Below, piece after piece: positions 6,355-9,971 of a stretch of 9,971 nt of DNA. A model generated the notes under the pieces. The model had not been told where the DNA came from. It saw only the letters and a list, made by a program, of their open reading frames with translations, and ran no database searches. The DNA is taken from contig CAJUGP010000028.1 in assembly GCA_910586365.1 (NCBI GenBank), forward strand, positions 19,109 through 29,079, written 5' to 3'. This DNA is from an uncultured Christensenella sp. (GTDB lineage: Bacteria > Bacillota > Clostridia > Christensenellales > Borkfalkiaceae). The translations under genes were made by a program, and so were the position numbers. Every line of letters starts with the position of its first letter. Position 1 is the stretch's first letter.

Positions 6355-9000
6355 TTATTTCTTACGCTTTTTCAAAAATACGACGATTCCGACACTTGCC
6401 GCCGCACTTACCACCAAAACGCTGCCGAGCACAATAACGGCGATTGCCCAAGAAGGAAGCCCGCTTTCCGCAGGTATTTCTTCAAAAATCGCAGTGATCG
6501 TAATATCGGAAGTCCCCATAGTGAAAGTGTCAAAGTCAAATGTGTTATCATTCAATTTCCAACCGCCGAATGTATAGCCTTCCACGCTCGGATCTTCCGG
6601 TTTTTCGACTTTCCCGCCGTATTTGACGACCTGTTGCGTTTTCGTTCCGTTTACGTCGAACGTAACCGTATAACCGTTTCTGGTGTAATAAACATTGACA
6701 ACCGTATTCCCGTCAGTCGTAATCGTTCCCTGCGTAACCGCCTGTGCGGTAAAGCCTGTATATGCTTTTGCTTCGGCTGCCGTTGCCTCACCCGCATCTC
6801 CGACTTTATTTTCCGAATCCGCCGTTTGCTCGTCGTACCCGTCGCCCGCCAAATTCTGCAAAAGATGCTTAACTGTGTACTGATAACCGTATTTGGCAAA
6901 TACCGATAAGTCGGAGGTAGGAACGATACGATTGTATTCGTCCCCGTAGACGATAGCTCCGTCGTTTTCCGTCCCCAAATACCATCCGCCGAATACCATA
7001 CCCGCAACATCGCCGATAGGATCTTCGGGCAATTCTACTTCCGAGCCCCATAACCCGTTTTTCGTTGCAAACACCGAAGAACCGTCCAGGAAAGTTACCG
7101 TGTACGAATTTCGAGCATATCTGATCTCTACAACCGCCGAACCGTTGCCCACGATATTTTGTTGTGTAATCGTCTGCGCGGTATAGTAATCGTAATTCTT
7201 CGCTGTTTCCGCCGTCAGCGTTATATTTTCGGTAGGCATTTCCGCGGGGACGGTATATTCCGTTTCGCCGTTCTTCCATACAAAATCATAACCGACGCGC
7301 GCCGTTTCGGGCATAGTGAGCGGCGAGCCCCACTTTTGCGTAATGCTTTGGAACGTTTCCCCTTCCGCCGCGCCGTTTGAAAACGAAATCGTGTATTCCT
7401 TTCTTGCATAATAGGTAAGAGGAACGATTCGGACGTTTACTTCGCCTCCGTCGGTTACAGGCGTATATTTTGTCGGAACGGTTGCTCTTTCAAACTCATA
7501 AAGATTTTCGTTCGGAATTCCGCTTTCGGGTTTTGTTAATGTATCGAAAGAAGCTCCGTCTGTTTCCACACGATCGATTGCTTTGATGTTATCGTTATCT
7601 TCATACGTTACAGTATTGCTGTTTACCGTAATTTCAGGATAACTTCCGTCCGCTTTCTGATACAACCTATACTCTTTGAATTTCGCTTTTGCGTCCGTAA
7701 CAAGCGTGAATTTTCCTACCGAATAACCGTTTGCATAAGTTTCGGCTTGCGGGTGATACACAAGCGTCAAATTTGCCCCGATGCTGTTCAGATCGAACTT
7801 ATTGTTGATATTTGGATCCCACATTCTATAAAAAGAAGAAAAAGGAATGACGACAGTGCCTTTCTTTCCCGCAGGAATTTCGTTGCCCTTTTCCAACACA
7901 ACGTAATCGCCCGTTGCGGTTTTGGAATCCTCGTAAAAGAGAGTTGCTTTTTGATTGTCTGAATACCATTGCTCGCCGTCATCTTTTTCTCTGATTTTTA
8001 ATTGCAAATCGGTCGGCAACGTGCTTTGGGTATTGTCGATATAATAGCTGATACCGTTATAAGCGGAAATATCTTCGGGCAAAACATTCGCAATCGGAAC
8101 GTCAAAAAAGTTGTTCACCCCGATTCCGTTATGCAAAGGCATCAGATTCGTTGCTTCGATTTTTGCAATCGACCAATGCACCGCACCATCGCCAACGGTT
8201 GCTTCCGTACAATATTTATTTGCGCTATTTAACAAACTCTTATCGTTTACTTGTTCAGACGCAGACGGATCAAAGAGGAGCGAATAACTTCCGTCCTCTT
8301 TCACGCCGTACAACGCTCCAATTGCAATATCGGCGTCGAACGTGCGAGAAGGCATCCATACGGTAGCATAGGCAACATTATTAAAATAAGTATTACCTTC
8401 CCCCGCGACTTCGGAATTTTCCCAACTCGTAGCGTTTTCATCCTTAGAAATAGCCACCTTCGTTGCGGGGATCGTATACCAAGCATTTCCTTTTGCCGCA
8501 AATTGCACACGGCGATTTACAGCTGTTTGCCCAAATTCAGTCCCTAAAAAAGTAGGGCTATAATGCACAATATCCGTACCGTTGTCGCCCCAATCGGGAC
8601 TACCCCAAATAAAATTGCGTCCTTGTGCTGACTGAAACCCTATAAAACATTCGGTATAGTCTTTTACCGAAGAGGCATAAGCACCGCCCTTTGCTTCAAT
8701 ATTCCACCAAAAACTTGTAAACGAACTCAAATCGGATTGAGTCAGTTGCATAGTCAATATGTAACCGTCCCACCTGTCCCAAGTTTCACTTGCGTCGTAA
8801 TCAGATACCGTGCTTCTAATATGCAAATAACCCTTCGTCATTTCGGGCGTTTCCAATACGGTATTCTGAACCGTACTCGGCTCGCTGCTATCCGTTTCTT
8901 CCGCTTTGACGTATAGAGCATTGCCGCCAACGCAAATCCCTGCAACGACAAACCCGAACCCCAAAGCGACCGCCGCTTTCTTCCACAACTTCTTTTTCAT
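6355..9000 (-). CDS. Secreted, membrane-anchored surface protein with glycan-binding-like modules and InlB B-repeats/MucBP-like repeats
   Basis: First gene of the operon, 881 residues, with AAGGGG 7 bases before the ATG. Residues 1-33 form a signal peptide (MKKKLWKKAA..., cleavage after VKA). Residues about 55-285 and 290-440 look like two beta-sandwich modules rich in Trp and Tyr, resembling sugar-binding domains; both carry an SDLSSF/EDISAY-type segment followed by an aromatic strand. Repeats follow: InlB B-type (Flg_new) units at about 535-600, 632-704 and 777-840 (YTVTF opening, GYTFGGW-type core), with a MucBP-like unit at about 706-772. Residues 606-637 and 750-781 share 17 of 32 positions. 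A transmembrane helix (about 849-875) ends in KKRKK. There is no LPXTG, so anchoring is by the helix, not a sortase. Its place ahead of sugar enzymes and permeases suggests it captures a polysaccharide at the cell surface. No catalytic motif was recognised; binding specificity is unknown. Confidence 0.85.
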   Translation of the reverse strand: MKKKLWKKAAVALGFGFVVAGICVGGNALYVKAEETDSSEPSTVQNTVLETPEMTKGYLHIRSTVSDYDASETWDRWDGYILTMQLTQSDLSSFTSFWWNIEAKGGAYASSVKDYTECFIGFQSAQGRNFIWGSPDWGDNGTDIVHYSPTFLGTEFGQTAVNRRVQFAAKGNAWYTIPATKVAISKDENATSWENSEVAGEGNTYFNNVAYATVWMPSRTFDADIAIGALYGVKEDGSYSLLFDPSASEQVNDKSLLNSANKYCTEATVGDGAVHWSIAKIEATNLMPLHNGIGVNNFFDVPIANVLPEDISAYNGISYYIDNTQSTLPTDLQLKIREKDDGEQWYSDNQKATLFYEDSKTATGDYVVLEKGNEIPAGKKGTVVIPFSSFYRMWDPNINNKFDLNSIGANLTLVYHPQAETYANGYSVGKFTLVTDAKAKFKEYRLYQKADGSYPEITVNSNTVTYEDNDNIKAIDRVETDGASFDTLTKPESGIPNENLYEFERATVPTKYTPVTDGGEVNVRIVPLTYYARKEYTISFSNGAAEGETFQSITQKWGSPLTMPETARVGYDFVWKNGETEYTVPAEMPTENITLTAETAKNYDYYTAQTITQQNIVGNGSAVVEIRYARNSYTVTFLDGSSVFATKNGLWGSEVELPEDPIGDVAGMVFGGWYLGTENDGAIVYGDEYNRIVPTSDLSVFAKYGYQYTVKHLLQNLAGDGYDEQTADSENKVGDAGEATAAEAKAYTGFTAQAVTQGTITTDGNTVVNVYYTRNGYTVTFDVNGTKTQQVVKYGGKVEKPEDPSVEGYTFGGWKLNDNTFDFDTFTMGTSDITITAIFEEIPAESGLPSWAIAVIVLGSVLVVSAAASVGIVVFLKKRKK

Positions 9001-9015
9001 AAAAATACCCCTTAT

Positions 9016-9052
9016 CGCTCCCGTTTATAAAAAGGAATTATTCTACGGGACG
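9016..9052 (-). promoter_or_regulatory. Stem-loop at the predicted 5' end of the operon mRNA
   Basis: In the leader of the surface-protein gene, UCCCGU pairs with ACGGGA, extended by CG/CG past one bulged base, around an AU-rich loop of about 20 bases. From the predicted promoter, transcription should start near 9051, so this stem would sit at the very 5' end and leave the AAGGGG ribosome binding site (9008-9013) free. Such a stem could protect the message from decay. No riboswitch class was recognised. Confidence 0.35.
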
Positions 9053-9057
9053 CTTAT

Positions 9058-9086
9058 AGGGTAAATCATTTCACAGCCCCTGTCAA
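9058..9086 (-). promoter_or_regulatory. Sigma-A-type promoter of the sugar-utilisation operon
   Basis: A perfect -35 TTGACA (9086-9081) is separated by 17 bases from TACCCT (9063-9058), a weak -10 that keeps the essential TA...T positions. Strong -35, correct spacing and poor -10 fit a promoter needing an activator. The start would fall near 9051, giving a leader of about 50 bases. TATAAG overlaps a little downstream but its spacing to the -35 (22 bases) is too long. Confidence 0.6.
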
Positions 9087-9088
9087 TA

Positions 9089-9123
9089 TTGATTCTAATA
9101 TACCTCCGATTTTTGATATGAAT
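9089..9123. promoter_or_regulatory. Candidate AraC-family operator: two direct repeats TTGATnnnAAT
   Basis: TTGATTCTAAT (9089-9099) and TTGATATGAAT (9113-9123) match at all eight fixed positions, with starts 24 bases apart, between the two divergent promoters. They lie immediately upstream of the operon -35 box, where an AraC-type activator would contact RNA polymerase. The adjacent AATATT/AATAT inverted repeat (9085-9101) overlaps the first copy. Assigning these repeats to the neighbouring regulator is inference; the DNA here is AT-rich and chance matches are possible. Confidence 0.4.
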
Positions 9124-9157
9124 GAATAGCTTTTTTGTCTTTTTCGCCTAATTTTTA

Positions 9158-9185
9158 TTGCATTTATTTCAAAATTTGGTATAAT
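9158..9185 (+). promoter_or_regulatory. Extended -10 promoter of the AraC-family regulator gene
   Basis: A perfect TATAAT (9180-9185) is preceded by TG one base upstream (TGGTATAAT), an extended -10, and a partial -35 TTGCAT (9158-9163) lies 16 bases away. Transcription should begin around 9191-9193, giving a leader of only about 10 bases that carries AGAGG just before the ATG at 9202. The upstream DNA is AT-rich. It looks constitutive. Confidence 0.65.
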
Positions 9186-9201
9186 GTGGAAGAGGTAAAA
9201 C

Positions 9202-9918
9202 ATGAACAGCGAATTGAAGTTTTTTACGAGGCAAGAATATAAAGGCGCGTATGCAATTCAACCGCATACACACCCGTGCGATGAGCTCGTTTACTATTTA
9301 ACGGGAACGGGGACGATAACCGTCAACGGCGAACAATATGAATTCCAACCGCACACGCTTATCTTGACACAAAAAGACGAAATCCACAGCGAACGGGCAA
9401 AAGAACCCGTTACCGTTCTATTTCTTGGATTCACGACAGAGCATACTTTTGATAACGGACCGTTTTACAGCGATCCCGAAGATAAAATGTTGCAAACGAT
9501 CATGGAAATTGAAAGTGAGATGAAACAAAAAAATCAATATTACGAAGCCGTTATCAATTTGCTTACGGAAAAACTCCTCTATCAACTTCAACGCCAAGAT
9601 CCGAGCAAAAGCACACGAAAAAACGATTTTGCTTATATCTTGAATTATATGCACGCGAACGCCAATCAAAAAATAACCGTTGAACAGATTGCCTATACTC
9701 TCGGTTATAACTACGATTACTTCCGTCAGTTATTTATTAAAAACATAAAACAGTCTGCAAAGACTTATCTTATGAGATTAAAACTGAATAACGTAAAAGA
9801 GTATTTAATCAACTTTGACTATTCATTAGACGAGATTGCGCAAATCACGGGTTTTTCTTCCACCTCGCACCTATGTCTGGTTTTCAAAAAACAATTTGGT
9901 TGCGTGACGGGCGCTTGA
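9202..9918 (+). CDS. AraC-family transcriptional regulator with N-terminal cupin, C-terminus cut by a palindromic element
   Basis: Divergent neighbour of the operon and its likely activator. Residues about 18-65 form a cupin sugar-sensing fold (PHTHPCDELVYYLTGTGTITVNG, then FQPHTLILTQKDEIH), followed by a linker helix region (about 95-130). The AraC DNA-binding domain has helix-turn-helix 1 near 157-180 (ITVEQIAYTLGYNYDYFRQLF) and helix-turn-helix 2 near 206-230 (YSLDEIAQITGFSSTSHLCLVFKKQFG). Family members continue with a T/S-P-x-x-Y-R motif and a last helix. Here the protein ends CVTGA exactly where a 61-bp inverted repeat begins (9904), so about 10-15 residues are replaced. Both recognition helices remain, but stability may suffer. 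Start: AGAGG just before the ATG. Confidence 0.88.
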   Translation: MNSELKFFTRQEYKGAYAIQPHTHPCDELVYYLTGTGTITVNGEQYEFQPHTLILTQKDEIHSERAKEPVTVLFLGFTTEHTFDNGPFYSDPEDKMLQTIMEIESEMKQKNQYYEAVINLLTEKLLYQLQRQDPSKSTRKNDFAYILNYMHANANQKITVEQIAYTLGYNYDYFRQLFIKNIKQSAKTYLMRLKLNNVKEYLINFDYSLDEIAQITGFSSTSHLCLVFKKQFGCVTGA

Positions 9919-9964
9919 ACGCGGCGGCGAAGCCGCCGCGCTCGTTTATTCAAGCGCCCGTCAC
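9904..9964. repeat. 61-bp palindromic element with 16-bp perfect terminal inverted repeats and an inner hairpin
   Basis: GTGACGGGCGCTTGAA (9904-9919) is the exact reverse complement of 9949-9964. Between the arms sits a second perfect hairpin, CGCGGCGGC-GAA-GCCGCCGCG (9920-9940), whose core GCGAAGC is a known exceptionally stable DNA mini-hairpin, followed by an 8-base spacer. The element starts at the point where the AraC protein stops matching its family. Joining 9903 to 9965 gives TTT GGT TGC AGT GCC (Phe-Gly-Cys-Ser-Ala), a plausible AraC continuation. A TGC at 9901-9903 and again at 9967-9969 could be a 3-bp target duplication if the element runs to 9966. It resembles a small MITE or dispersed palindrome; no transposase is visible. 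Confidence 0.65.
9920..9950 (+). terminator. Possible intrinsic terminator inside the palindromic element
   Basis: The inner 9-bp GC-only stem (9920-9940, GAA loop) begins just after the regulator's new stop codon and is followed by CTCGTTTATT, a weak T-rich stretch. This could end transcription of the shortened regulator gene. The tract is short and broken by G and A, and the outer 16-bp arms would compete for folding, so confidence is low. Confidence 0.3.
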
Positions 9965-9971
9965 AGTGCCA

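Noticed and set aside
6355..6460. LPXTG sortase anchor in the surface protein
   Set aside because: The sequence before the final helix is ESGLPSWAI, with no LPXTG-like pentapeptide; a transmembrane anchor explains it.
6316..6909. Plus-strand open frame of 197 codons
   Set aside because: Antisense to the end of the surface-protein gene; Arg/Phe/Cys-rich with no recognisable domain or ribosome binding site.
8902..9000. Lipoprotein signal (lipobox) in the surface protein
   Set aside because: The only nearby cysteine (residue 23) is preceded by Ala-Gly-Ile, which does not fit the lipobox, and a normal VKA cleavage site follows.
9064..9080. Catabolite-repression (cre) site in the operon promoter spacer
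   Set aside because: GTGAAATGATTTAC lacks the central CG of the cre consensus; only a short AAAT-g-ATTT palindrome remains.
1..9971. CRISPR array, tRNA or rRNA genes
   Set aside because: No regularly spaced repeats and no cloverleaf or ribosomal RNA sequence were recognised on either strand by eye.

Overview
The window looks like part of a Gram-positive polysaccharide-utilisation locus, most likely from an uncultured gut Clostridia (Bacillota). The evidence is clean AGGAGG-type ribosome binding sites, an Lpl/Ytc-type sugar ABC permease pair, InlB-type B-repeats on a membrane-anchored surface protein, and a cupin-AraC regulator. Any narrower placement (for example Christensenellales) would be a guess. 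The window stops abruptly at both ends and may be a whole metagenomic contig.

Six genes lie head to tail on the minus strand, reading from 9000 down to 34. They are an 881-residue secreted, membrane-anchored surface protein; a short nucleoside-hydrolase-like protein; a GH2 glycosidase; an unassigned two-domain protein with a probable alpha-helical toroid whose frame is broken near its 5' end; and two CUT1-type sugar ABC permeases (LplB-like, then LplC/YtcP-like). Gaps after the first gene are very small (3 nt, 3 nt, 19 nt, then a 1-nt overlap), and several ribosome binding sites lie inside the preceding gene, so this is one translationally coupled operon. A strong UUCG-capped hairpin sits between gene 1 and gene 2. 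A sigma-A-like promoter (9058-9086) drives the operon. Its predicted transcript begins at another stem-loop.

On the plus strand, a divergent AraC-family regulator (9202-9918) reads from its own extended -10 promoter. Two TTGATnnnAAT direct repeats lie in the shared intergenic region and are the best candidate operators. The regulator's coding sequence is interrupted near its C-terminus by a 61-bp palindromic element (9904-9964) with perfect 16-bp terminal inverted repeats. Joining the flanks restores a plausible AraC ending.

In the likely working model, the regulator senses an incoming sugar and activates the operon. The surface protein holds a glycan at the cell. The two permeases import oligosaccharides, using a solute-binding protein and an ATPase that are not in this window. 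The cytoplasmic GH2, the toroid protein and possibly the nucleoside-hydrolase-like protein then break them down. The substrate cannot be told from sequence alone.
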